From assembly GCA_016208665.1 (NCBI GenBank), contig JACQXT010000043.1, positions 1 through 16,502 on the forward strand: a DNA stretch of 16,502 nucleotides, given 5' to 3'. The notes below the pieces were generated by a model. It made no database searches, was not told the DNA's origin, and saw nothing but the letters and a program-made list of their open reading frames with translations. Position 1 is the first letter of the stretch; each line of letters opens with the position of its first letter. Below are positions 6,849 to 15,200 of the stretch, piece after piece. This stretch comes from Chitinivibrionia bacterium (lineage in GTDB: Bacteria > Krumholzibacteriota > Krumholzibacteriia > WVZY01). The position numbers were made by a program, and so were the translations under genes.

Positions 6849-9263
6849 TTATCGCAAGAGGACAATCTTCCTGACTTGCGTCGACGGCCCCGCGACGGCT
6901 CTCAGAAAATAGATGCCCGACGGAACGGGATCGTTGTTGTCGTTCGTGCCGTTCCATGCGTACGTCACCGCCTGGGCATACAGACGTTTGCTCTCGATGA
7001 TCTTCACCAGCCTGCCGGCGACGTCGAAGATGGCCACATCGAGAGGAGTGTCCGCCGCCACCTTGATCGCCGATGCGCGATCGGGAACATCGTGTTCCCT
7101 GCCGGAGGATGGCCGGCTCGATGAGGCGCCGGTATCCCGGTAACTGGGAGGAACCAAAATCGAGAACATGAGATTCTCCCTGCGGGGATCGAATGGATTC
7201 GGCATGACCTGCGACACGATGTTGCTGGCCGCTATCGGCAGCATCGCCGTCGCCGCAACCGGGCCGGAGCGCGACGTGAAGCGCACGAGGTACGAACCCT
7301 CGACGAAATATTGATAGGCTACGCCGGGTTCCACATCTGCGTCGAGATAATCAAACGGCAGGAACTGGTTCTGGGGAGGACCCGACGGCAGGATGCCCTC
7401 TTTGAGGAGAACCGTATCCGGCGAGCCCGAGGCGAACGAAATGCGCCACAGGTCGAAGGAGGCGGCGAATGTCTCCCCGATCATGTTCCATGAAAGGGAA
7501 ATGCCCGCCGGTTTGACCACGACCGTGAAGAACGAGAAGTTCAATCCGAGGTTGTAGATCCGCTTCGTGTACGTGGCCGAGTTCAAGCCCACCTTGGTGC
7601 GCGTCTTCAACTGGACTCTCGTCAGCCCGGTCGAGAGGCCGGACAGATTGAAGGCGATCTCCTCTTCCGGTTCGTCCCACCTGCCGTCTTCGGGAATGAG
7701 ATACAGGTTCCCCGTGCCGTCCACGTTTAGCAAGGCGTCCTTGAGAACGCACGCATAGGCCTTCTTCAAAGGATTGTTTTCAAAAACAGGATTCCTGTTC
7801 GAAACGGGAACGGACACCGCGCGCGCCCTGATCGAGACATTCGAGGTCAGGACGGTTTCGATGTCGGAATTCTCGAAGGCGATGATCGGCGCCGAATCGA
7901 AAACGTCGGGAATGCTGTTGTCGTTCCTGTCCACGACGCCGAGTTGCCCCTGGGTATAGAAGCAGATGGGCCTCCCCAAATCCTGCTTGGCTTCGGCCAT
8001 GATGCAGGGCACCAGCTCCTGGCATCCGGAGGGATTTCCATAGACGGGATCCAGGCTTTCGATCTTGTTCAAGTTCTCGTAATTCAAGTAGCCCGAACGA
8101 TCGTGGCAGGTGCTGACTGCTTCTGATAAATACTCGTCCAGGGCCCAGAAAACATGGCAGGCCTCGTGCTGGAAGATCTGGGAAAACACGAGGACCTCGT
8201 CGATCTGATACGGATTTTCTCCGGCGGGGTACGGGATGACGAGGTACGGACCCCCGAGATTGGCGTAGGCCGTGTATCGCGCGTTCCCGTCGTTGAACCG
8301 GTGGTTGTATACGTACTCGCTGTTGGCGACGAACGCGGTGAACACCCAGTCGATGGCGCCCGCATAATGCTTTCGCCAGTACTCGTTGAACGCGTGGACC
8401 GTCGAGATGGCTTCATTGTGGCCGGGCGTGTATCCCAACCGCCGCATCACATCGTTGATCCACAGGTGATCGGTGGACATCTCGTATTGAATCGGCTCAT
8501 AGGAAGTGGCGGAAGGGTCGCCCAACTTGAATGTGAAGTTGATGGTCGCGTAGTCGAACGTTTCCTGATAATTGAGCATCGCGGCGTACACGCCCATCTT
8601 CGCTCCCGAAAGCTCCTCCGTTGACCAGCTTTCCGGACCGTTCTGGCTCTCGGGGAAAATCGTCAGGACCAGGATGTTTCCGAGCAGGAATTCGCTGTTC
8701 TGGTTGGTCAGCCGCACATCTTCGTCGCCTTCGAACATGGAGAGTATATGAGGGGGCAGCTGCTGCAGTTCGGGGGGTACGACTACGACGCTGTCGCGAA
8801 AGCCATAGCGCCCATCCGCCGGCAGGCCCTCTCCGGAAGGGGCTGCGGAAGCCTGGTTGAGCTCGCGCGCCAGCGCATAGCTGCCTGCGATCAGTCCCAT
8901 GCCGGGAAACGATTCACCGGCGCCGCTCCGCAGGATGTCCCGCTCCTTGACGTACGAAAAGCCGCTGCCGGCGAGCAGTTCCTGCACATCCACGCCGTCG
9001 GGCAATTCGCACACCACGTAATCGGGCAAGAACGCGTTCACATGAAACGCGCCCCGCTCGATCAGGCTGTCCTTGAACGCCATTGCCTCCCGTTCTCCGC
9101 CGGAGGCGTTATAAAAGAATACGCGCTCCGCCGAGCCGGGCCTCGGCGAGGCCGTCGCGAATGCTTCGACCGGCTCCCGCTCCGCGGAGCGGGCCGGAAC
9201 GCCGGAGAACAAAGTCGCCGCGGCGACGGCCGCGGTGAGCAACATGCAGCAAACTTTTTTCAT
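6849..9263 (-). CDS. Secreted HExxH zinc metalloprotease with FlgD/T9SS-like C-terminal module
   Basis: ATG 9263 is preferred over the upstream in-frame start at 9293: GGGAG lies just before it and it begins directly with a signal peptide (MKKVCCMLLTAAVAAATLFS). The product has 804 residues. Residues about 30-140 look like a prodomain-like region. The catalytic motif is HEACHVFWALDEY (His366, Glu367, His370), followed by a Cys-containing stretch ending CIMAEA and CFYTQGQLG. A calcium-loop-like DRNDNSIPDVFD lies at about 445-456, then a FN3-like domain (about 580-680). The C-terminus is PNPFDP...DVAGRLVKI...PSGIYFLRA...KIVLLR, as in FCB-type secreted proteins with a FlgD-Ig/T9SS-like domain. 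It probably degrades external protein. It is the third gene of the probable operon starting at 11566. A Ser/Arg-rich insertion (about residues 710-735) interrupts the C-terminal module. Confidence 0.88.
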   Translation of the reverse strand: MKKVCCMLLTAAVAAATLFSGVPARSAEREPVEAFATASPRPGSAERVFFYNASGGEREAMAFKDSLIERGAFHVNAFLPDYVVCELPDGVDVQELLAGSGFSYVKERDILRSGAGESFPGMGLIAGSYALARELNQASAAPSGEGLPADGRYGFRDSVVVVPPELQQLPPHILSMFEGDEDVRLTNQNSEFLLGNILVLTIFPESQNGPESWSTEELSGAKMGVYAAMLNYQETFDYATINFTFKLGDPSATSYEPIQYEMSTDHLWINDVMRRLGYTPGHNEAISTVHAFNEYWRKHYAGAIDWVFTAFVANSEYVYNHRFNDGNARYTAYANLGGPYLVIPYPAGENPYQIDEVLVFSQIFQHEACHVFWALDEYLSEAVSTCHDRSGYLNYENLNKIESLDPVYGNPSGCQELVPCIMAEAKQDLGRPICFYTQGQLGVVDRNDNSIPDVFDSAPIIAFENSDIETVLTSNVSIRARAVSVPVSNRNPVFENNPLKKAYACVLKDALLNVDGTGNLYLIPEDGRWDEPEEEIAFNLSGLSTGLTRVQLKTRTKVGLNSATYTKRIYNLGLNFSFFTVVVKPAGISLSWNMIGETFAASFDLWRISFASGSPDTVLLKEGILPSGPPQNQFLPFDYLDADVEPGVAYQYFVEGSYLVRFTSRSGPVAATAMLPIAASNIVSQVMPNPFDPRRENLMFSILVPPSYRDTGASSSRPSSGREHDVPDRASAIKVAADTPLDVAIFDVAGRLVKIIESKRLYAQAVTYAWNGTNDNNDPVPSGIYFLRAVAGPSTQVRKIVLLR

Positions 9264-9337
9264 TGCAACTCCCGTTCGCGATGGCAGGAACACGTGAGCG
9301 CGTCTTCACGGCGGGGCATCGCCGGGCATCGCCGGTT

Positions 9338-10153
9338 CTACCCGCCGTTTCGGCGGCCGCCGGAAACCGGCAGCGGCATCAGTGTCCGTGCACCAGTTCC
9401 ATAACCGATAAGTTCCACTCGTGTCCTCAAAGCCCGTGCGCCTGATACGGGAACTCCCGCTATGGGTGGGTCCATCCGGGTTTCTCGCAAGCGGTCCGCC
9501 GAGTAGCGGACCATCTGGAATAAGGGGACATCTTCACAGAACCAAGCCGTCTGAGCATCTCTCGTCTTTTTTATGAGCGTCGCGCCTTTGGCGGGTATCT
9601 TCTTTTCATGATTGAGAATTTGCTCGAACCGTTCGCACAGCATCGCGCCCGCTCCGGTGTCGAGCCGTTCGGTTCCCCTGGAAATCCATGAGGAATCGGT
9701 TCGCCCTCCCTCCGCTTCGAGCTGCGGAAGAGCGCCGAGGTCGCCCATTCGAACGGGTTCTTCCCCTTCTTTAATGTATATGGACGACAGGTAATCGCCA
9801 AGAGAATCTCCGCGGGCGCAACGCCGCAATTCCTCCGACACGAGCAGCCGCACGATAACCGGCTCGCCCTCCGCTTCGCCGACGGGTTCTCCCTTCATTT
9901 CGAACCAGAAATGGCCCTTGGGGGCGGCCTCTCCGCCGGCCGGAATCGCGATATAGAGCGTCGACGAGTCCCGGCCCCCCATGGATTCTTCGGTGACCAG
10001 ATACCGGCACCAGGAGCCCGGTGCGATGACGAGCCGCGAAAAGGCGACGCGGGGAATGAAGAATCCATTCTCCGCTCGGCACATCCCGGGAGAAAGCGGC
10101 GACGCCGGCGCAAAGATCGACAGGCACAGCAGGATGAGAAGTTTCTTGTTCAT
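9338..10153 (-). CDS. Secreted protein of unknown function
   Basis: This 271-residue product has a clear Sec signal peptide (MNKKLLILLCLSIFAPASPL, cleavage probably after CRA). I do not recognise a family. The mature part is mixed alpha/beta and contains SWCRYLVTEESMGGRDSSTL, a paired-strand segment HFWFEMKGEPVGEAEGEPVI and a C-terminal RALRTRVELIGYGTGART. This recalls small periplasmic proteins that report on or bind modified lipids, but no motif decides it. ATG 10153 lies 18 bases after the stop of the multiheme gene and 74 bases before the metalloprotease, so all three are probably cotranscribed. Its few Cys residues give no heme or metal motif. Confidence 0.75.
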   Translation of the reverse strand: MNKKLLILLCLSIFAPASPLSPGMCRAENGFFIPRVAFSRLVIAPGSWCRYLVTEESMGGRDSSTLYIAIPAGGEAAPKGHFWFEMKGEPVGEAEGEPVIVRLLVSEELRRCARGDSLGDYLSSIYIKEGEEPVRMGDLGALPQLEAEGGRTDSSWISRGTERLDTGAGAMLCERFEQILNHEKKIPAKGATLIKKTRDAQTAWFCEDVPLFQMVRYSADRLRETRMDPPIAGVPVSGARALRTRVELIGYGTGARTLMPLPVSGGRRNGG

Positions 10154-10171
10154 AGGGCCGCACCGCCGCGA

Positions 10172-11566
10172 TCAATGCGCTATCTTCTTCCACGCCTCGC
10201 TGAATTCGAAATCCGGATCCTGTTCCTTATTATGGCAGCGCGTGCAGCTTTCGGCGGCGCGGTCGGCGTAGCGGCCGTCCCGGCTGTGTTCTGCGCCGGG
10301 GCCGTGGCAGGCCTCGCACTGGACATCCGCCAGGTCGATGGGGCTTCCCACGATGCGGGCGCCCGAGAAACCGCCTTCTGTGCCGTAGCCGGTGGAGTGG
10401 CAGCCGATGCAGCTGGCATCTCTCTGTTGAAACATCTTTGACAGCGTCGCGTAGGCTCGTGCGTGCCTCGTGCGCGTGTAGACTTCGAAATCCTCCGCAT
10501 GGCAGCGCACACAGGAGCCGAGGCCGAGATACACGTCCTGGCTGATTGCGTTGCCCGAAGAGCTCGAGAGCTGCTGCTTGGCGTACAGGTCCTTCTGCAC
10601 CTTTCGATAATCCGTCTCGAACTGGGTTACGAGAGCCGCAATCGCCGGGTCGTCGGCGACCGTCTTGTCGAGGGTGAATATCGTATTATTCGCGTCGGCG
10701 ATCTTTCGCTTCGCATCCAGCGAAATCCTGAGCGAACCGACGTACTGGCCTTGGTATGTCGCCTTGTATACCGGGACCGTGCCCATTTGATACGGCTCCT
10801 TCGTGAATTCGCTCACGGGACTGTGCCCGAGGACCGCGAGATCCACGCCGTCCAGGTCGGGCAGTATCCTCTCCAGCTCGGCGCGGTCCATGTGGGCGAG
10901 GAGCACCAGGACGTCGCACTTCGTCCGCACCTTGGGCAGCAGCTTCTTGGCGATGGGAACGGGATCCTCGATCACGTACGTCAGGGCTTCAACGCGATTC
11001 TCTTCGCCGGGGTCCCGCGGTTGAACCTTGGTCCGGGGGGAGAGCAGCGCGACGAATCCTATCTTCACTCCGCCGCGGGATACGATGCGGTAGGCGGGAA
11101 ACACCGGGAGCGGGTGTTCCCGGTACACGCGCCGCCCGCCTCCGCTTTCCAGCGGGAAGAGATTCGCGCAGAGCAGATTGAGATCGTATGCCTTCCAATC
11201 CTCGACGAGCTTCTCGAGTCCGAACGAGAGATCCGTCTCCCCCACGGCGATCGCGTCATACCCGAGCAGCCCCATGACCCGCGCGATGAAATGATCCTTG
11301 GGCTCGTTGAAGATGTCGATGCCGCCGTAAAAATCCCCCGCCGAACAGAGGATGAAAGGCTCGAGTTCGCCTTTCAACCGTTGTATGAGGCTCGCCCGAC
11401 GGGCGAGACCGCCTGTAGCGTTCGCGTGTCAGCCGCACGGGTTATAGAAACCCCTCGTATCGCTGTCGTAGACGAGCTGGAAAGCCGCATGCTCCGTGCG
11501 CGGCGCAGGCGCCAGACATCCGCCGAATACGACCGCAAGAATCAGTGCCGTAGCTCGAAACTTCAT
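10172..11566 (-). CDS. Metallophosphatase-like tetraheme cytochrome lipoprotein; in-frame UGA at codon 46 (candidate selenoprotein)
   Basis: Read from ATG 11566 (GGAG seven bases upstream), the gene has 464 codons with one internal TGA at 11431-11429. Residues 1-17 are a probable lipoprotein signal (LILAVVFGGC). Residues 29-45 read FQLVYDSDTRGFYNPCG; the TGA follows as codon 46, then HANATGGLARRASLIQRL. In related proteins I expect PCGC-x(n)-GGLARR, so TGA stands where Cys is expected. Residues about 72-280 resemble a 5'-nucleotidase-type metallophosphatase (CSAGDFYGG, VLLAHMD, VLGHSP). Its GNHxxD motif is GETDLSFG and GHxH is GHSP, so metal ligands are missing. Four CxxCH hemes follow (CVRCH 352, CIGCH 386, CEACH 417, CTRCH 441), like cytochrome c554. 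It heads the operon. Alternative: two fragments from a nonsense mutation or error. Confidence 0.8.
11389..11410 (-). promoter_or_regulatory. SECIS-like hairpin after the in-frame UGA
   Basis: On the minus strand, CTCGCCC and GGGCGAG form a perfect 7-bp stem around a GUC loop. Beneath it a bulged U and a GG/CC pair extend the stem. The loop begins 28 bases after the UGA and has G as its first base. E. coli fdhF has the same order: GG, bulged U, stem, loop containing GGUC, stem, CC. Caveat: the stem is encoded by the codons for LARRAS, so a GC-rich gene could form it by chance. Confidence 0.45.
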
Positions 11567-11630
11567 CATCACGCTCCGTGACCGAAGGAAAAATCGATCG
11601 GCCTCCCGGCCGAACAACAATATACCATTG

Positions 11631-11659
11631 AAGATACCATATCGCACCGCAAGTAGCAA
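11631..11659 (-). promoter_or_regulatory. Candidate promoter of the multiheme/protease operon
   Basis: Minus-strand TTGCTA (11659-11654) and TATCTT (11636-11631) are 17 bases apart, each matching the sigma-70 consensus at four of six positions. The start would be near 11624, about 58 bases before ATG 11566. A 16-nt palindrome ends 14 bases upstream of the -35. Confidence 0.4.
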
Positions 11660-11672
11660 GCGATGAAAGCGG

Positions 11673-11688
11673 GTGCGGCCGGCCGCAC
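11673..11688. promoter_or_regulatory. 16-nt perfect palindrome, possible operator
   Basis: GTGCGGCCGGCCGCAC is a perfect palindrome located 14 bases upstream of the candidate -35 box, where an activator might bind. GC-rich palindromes arise easily in GC-rich DNA, so function is uncertain. Confidence 0.35.
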
Positions 11689-11693
11689 AAATG

Positions 11694-11765
11694 GCGGGAG
11701 GGGCGTGTGGTCGACGAACCTTCGCGCGTAGCCGCGCTGGTGAGGAGACCACACGCCCCTCCCGC
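11694..11765. repeat. 19-bp perfect inverted repeat with 34-nt spacer
   Basis: The arms GCGGGAGGGGCGTGTGGTC (11694-11712) and its exact complement (11747-11765) enclose a spacer that itself contains GCGCG/CGCGC around a four-base loop. As RNA it would fold into one long rod. Neither end has a T-run, so it is not a simple terminator. It could be a structured RNA, a second roadblock between operons, a repetitive extragenic element or a small mobile-element relic. Confidence 0.6.
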
Positions 11766-11781
11766 AACTTGCTCAAGAAAC

Positions 11782-11815
11782 GAAGAAGCGCGGAGCACAA
11801 GCCCCGCGCTTCTTC
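11782..11815 (-). terminator. Intrinsic terminator-like hairpin downstream of HU
   Basis: A perfect 12-bp stem (GAAGAAGCGCGG / CCGCGCTTCTTC) encloses a 10-base loop, 24 bases past the HU stop codon. The following bases on the minus strand (GTTTCTTG) are only moderately T-rich. The position and stem strength fit a terminator separating HU from the next operon. Confidence 0.7.
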
Positions 11816-11839
11816 TTCTTTCTGCATTCTTTGAAAAGT

Positions 11840-12133
11840 CTACTTGCGTACGCGATCCTTCAGAGCACGGCCCGCGCTGAAAGCGGGGAATCTGCTCGCC
11901 GGGATGTCGATCGGCTCTCCAGTCTGCGGATTCCTGCCCTCGCGTTTTTTCCTCTTCCTGGTCTGGAACGTCCCAAACCCGGTAATCTGGACCTTGCGGC
12001 CGGCGTTCAATTCCGACGTGATGATGCCTTCTTTCGGAATCGTGCTGAAAATAGCGTCCACCACCACCTTGGAGTCTTTGAGGGTGAGTCCCGTTTTCTG
12101 GGCTACCTTTTCCGTCAATTCGGTCTTATTCAC
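11840..12133 (-). CDS. hup: HU-family DNA-binding protein
   Basis: This 97-residue protein matches HU/IHF along its full length: MNKTELTEKVAQKTGL helix, dimer core VVVDAIFSTIPKEG, the ITGFGTFQTRKRK strand, the DNA-binding beta-arm GRNPQTGEPIDIPASRFPAF and the closing SAGRALKDRV helix. The arm carries the RNPQTGE and Pro intercalation region of HU. It bends and compacts DNA as a dimer in the nucleoid. Translation begins at GTG 12133, fixed by a perfect Shine-Dalgarno. A consensus promoter precedes it and a strong terminator follows, so it is transcribed alone. HU is preferred over IHF from overall sequence, although the two can be hard to separate. Confidence 0.96.
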   Translation of the reverse strand: MNKTELTEKVAQKTGLTLKDSKVVVDAIFSTIPKEGIITSELNAGRKVQITGFGTFQTRKRKKREGRNPQTGEPIDIPASRFPAFSAGRALKDRVRK

Positions 12134-12136
12134 AAT

Positions 12137-12147
12137 ATCACCTCCTT
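12137..12147 (-). promoter_or_regulatory. Perfect Shine-Dalgarno that fixes the HU GTG start
   Basis: AAGGAGGTGAT is an 11-base full complement of the usual 16S rRNA 3' end. Seven bases separate GGAGG from GTG 12133, which sets the non-ATG start and predicts strong translation. Confidence 0.85.
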
Positions 12148-12162
12148 CCTGTCGTTATCAGC

Positions 12163-12192
12163 ACTGTAGCCCACTCAAAAAAAATCTGTCAA
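12163..12192 (-). promoter_or_regulatory. Strong sigma-70-type promoter of the HU gene
   Basis: Minus-strand TTGACA (12192-12187, full consensus) and TACAGT (12168-12163, four of six) are 18 bases apart. An eight-T tract lies in the spacer and more A/T-rich DNA lies upstream, as in an UP element. The transcript would start near 12156 with a leader of about 23 bases. Confidence 0.75.
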
Positions 12193-12286
12193 CAAATATT
12201 TCGAAAAAAACATGATACGGATGGGCTTTCCCCGCATTCGCGACAAAACGCCGCCGCGCACGCGACCGGACTCCTCCGCGCCGGTA

Positions 12287-15200
12287 TCAATAGAACGACG
12301 ACAGGCCGTAGCCGCCCCCGCTCAACCCTCTCCGGCCCGATTCTGCATATACCTCGGTATGTGCCTTGATATTGATTCTGAAATAGTACTGCCATTCCTC
12401 GCCGAGCTTCTGGCGGGAGAAGGACATTTCCCAGCAGTGAAGGTCCCTGTTGATCGTGAAACTCTGCCCCAGAAACATCCTGTCCGTCAGGTCATAGGTG
12501 GTCGAATACGTGAGCCGCCAGCTCTTCGTCAGCCGCATCGCGCTGTTCATGTTGAGGGTCGCGCGGCTCTCTCCGTAGCTCGATTTCGCGTAACTGTACG
12601 CCATTCCGATGTTCCAGGCCGACTCCTCCCGCTCGGACTCGCCCGGCCGGTCGTCGGCATCGCCGCCGGCTTGCGCGGTGTCGCCGGCGACGACGTTGAG
12701 AACCGGCGCCTCCTCATCCCGCGAACCGCCGAACGGATGGGACCCCCTGATATCGAGGAACGACGTGATCGACGTGGAGAGTATCTCCCCCGTGTAGGGT
12801 TGGATGCTCTGGTTCATGGACACGTTCGTCCCGAATATCTTGAGGTTCACCCGGCTCGCAACCGTGCTCCATCCCTGCCGCTTGGGCGCCCGGGGATTGT
12901 AGTTCGCCGAAACGTCCCAGATGAGCACGTTCGACACTTTCTTTTCCTGCTCGCCCGAACGCACCTTGAGATCGACCGCGTTGGTGAGCGAGACGCTGTA
13001 TCCCTCGGACGCCTGCCTCGAGCCGACGCGCGGATTGTACGAATAGCTCACCGACGGCGTGAGCGTATGCCTGATCCCCGAGAGGGCGCCGATGCCGGGG
13101 TAGAACGTGCCGTAGAGATTCGTTCTCGCCGAAGCGCCCGTCGACCAGGCGAATACGTTGTCGCTGTCCACCGTCTTTCCTCCCGCCACGACCGTCGTGT
13201 CCGGTACGCCGAAGGACGAACCAATCTCGGTGTGGGCGGCGACGTCTTTGGCGATCCGGGTATAGGCGTTGCTCGCCGACAGCCGCGGCGACACGGTCAC
13301 GAACGAGATTTTCCAAGGGCTCGAGAAACCGAGGGAGACGTTCTGATTGATCGTTTCCGTGTACACGTATTTGCGTTCCTCCGTCGTCCTTCGTCCCGAC
13401 ACCGCGGGAGAGTACCTGATCCCTCCCAGAAATTTCTCCCAGAACGATTTCTCGCCCTTGGCCGTTGGGGAGCCGAAGTAAAGCGACCGCGAGGGGATGG
13501 AAAGGGAGATGTCGGGCAGCGTCGTGCCGACCCTGACGACGGCCGGGTCTTCGACGTTCAGCTGCTGCACGCGGCGGCCGGACGCGCTGAAGCCGACGGT
13601 GTTCCAGGACTTTCGCACGCTCAGCTTGGATTCGATCCTCCGGTCCACGACGTCCGCAACCTGGTCGATGCGGCTGATCGACCGCGGGGCCCTGTCGCTG
13701 CTCACGAACCGCAGGTCGCTCGTGAAGTCGAACTTCTCTCCGAGCGTCTGGCGGTGGTTCGACGAGAGCATCCATTCGTTGGTGAAATTGCTCAGATTCC
13801 TGAAGAACGAGAAACGAACGCCGCCGTCAAGGGTGTACCTGAGCTTGTAGCGGTTTTCGACGAGAAACCTGAACGACGCATCCTCGTTGAAATCCCCCAT
13901 GAACGTGAAATCGGTATAGTCGTTGGTGGCCCAATAGTAGCCGACGTTGCGTATGAACCGGCCCGATGACTTGGTAATGCCGAACTCGAAATCGGGGCGA
14001 AGGATCCCCGACCGGCGGCCCTTGGTGAGGTTGTTGGCCATGAAAGGAAGAAACGCTATCGGCGTATTGCCGATATAGAGCCATATCGGGCCGGAGATCA
14101 CCTTGTCCCTGAGATACACCTTCATCTGCCTGCTCGCCAGATGGTAGTGGGGCTCCTTGAGATTGCACGTCGTGTAGGTCGAATTCCAGACCTTGAGCAT
14201 GTCGTCCCCCACCTTCGCCACGTCGCGCCCGAAATAGTAGCCTTCCTGGAACTGCGTGGAGCCCTCCTTGACCAGCCCGACGCCCGAATCGAGGTCATAA
14301 TCCATGACGTTTCCATAAAACTTGTCGGACTCCTCGATGAGCACCGGCGTTCCGCGCGCGTCCAGCAGTTGGAGCTTCAGATCATAGGTGATCGATTCGC
14401 TGAGGAGGGTCCTCCGCTGGTAGTAGAGCTTCGAATCCCCCTCCAGGACGATCGTCCTGCTTCCCGCGCGGTATGCGATCCGCTTGGCGGAATACGCGAC
14501 CTTCTCGGCCTTGTCCCTGAAGGGGACATACGCGAGGGATGAATCGTATGCGGCCCGCAGGCTGTCGCAGGTTTCGCCGGGCTTGAGGTCGAGGTACTTG
14601 TAGGCGCCGTCGGCGGTGCCGATGATGTGCACGTACGAGAGGGTATCGGCTTCGAACTCGAAGAACATCGAGTCGCCCCTGGCGAAGTTGCTCTCGATCT
14701 TGCGCGCGCCGGCGGGATAGTACTCGCTCACGCAGTTCCCCTTGACGGCGATCGAATCCAGCTCGTTCTGCCGGAGATAGAGAAGCATGGTATCCCCGGA
14801 GATCCGGCTGTCCCTGCCGGCGACGAGGGTATCCGCCTGCTCTTCGCGTATGGCGGCGTTTCCCTCGATGCGTATCCGGTCCACTTCGCTCCCCGTATAG
14901 CCGAGGATCATGCGGTCGCCTTTCATGGACGACCGGCCCTGCCTCGCGAGAGGGCTCCCGTACAGCTCGGCCTTCCGGATCTCGTCGAACACGACCGCCG
15001 AGTCGCACTGGGTGACCGTCTCCCCCTTGATGATCCTCACCCGCCCGAAGGAGGATGCTTCCCTCCGGTCGGGATAGAATCGCATGGCATCGCCGACGAC
15101 CACGGCGGGTTCCGCGCTCTCCGGATCCACCGTGAGGCGGGGATCCCGGTCCACCAGACCTTCGCGGCTGTTCCGGTAATAGAATCCGTGGCCGCCCTCG

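Larger units (their letters stand above)
11567..11839. other. Gene-free region between HU and the multiheme gene
   Basis: About 270 bases with no supported coding sequence. In minus-strand order it holds the HU terminator (11815-11782), a long inverted repeat (11765-11694), a 16-nt palindrome (11688-11673), a promoter (11659-11631), and a 5'-leader hairpin with 6-bp arms TCGGCC/GGCCGA around a four-base loop (11613-11598). Confidence 0.6.

Noticed and set aside
11694..11765. tRNA-like reading of the long inverted repeat
   Set aside because: The stem is 19 uninterrupted base pairs with no D-arm, anticodon arm or T-arm layout.
12195..12290. Intrinsic terminator after lptD using the T-run near 12203-12209
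   Set aside because: Only a 3-4-bp hairpin precedes the T-run and intervening bases separate them; the A/T-rich DNA is better explained as upstream DNA of the HU promoter.
12212..13969. 585-codon open frame on the plus strand
   Set aside because: It lies antisense within lptD, is rich in Arg/Pro/Asp/Glu without domains, and is the usual mirror frame of a GC-rich gene.
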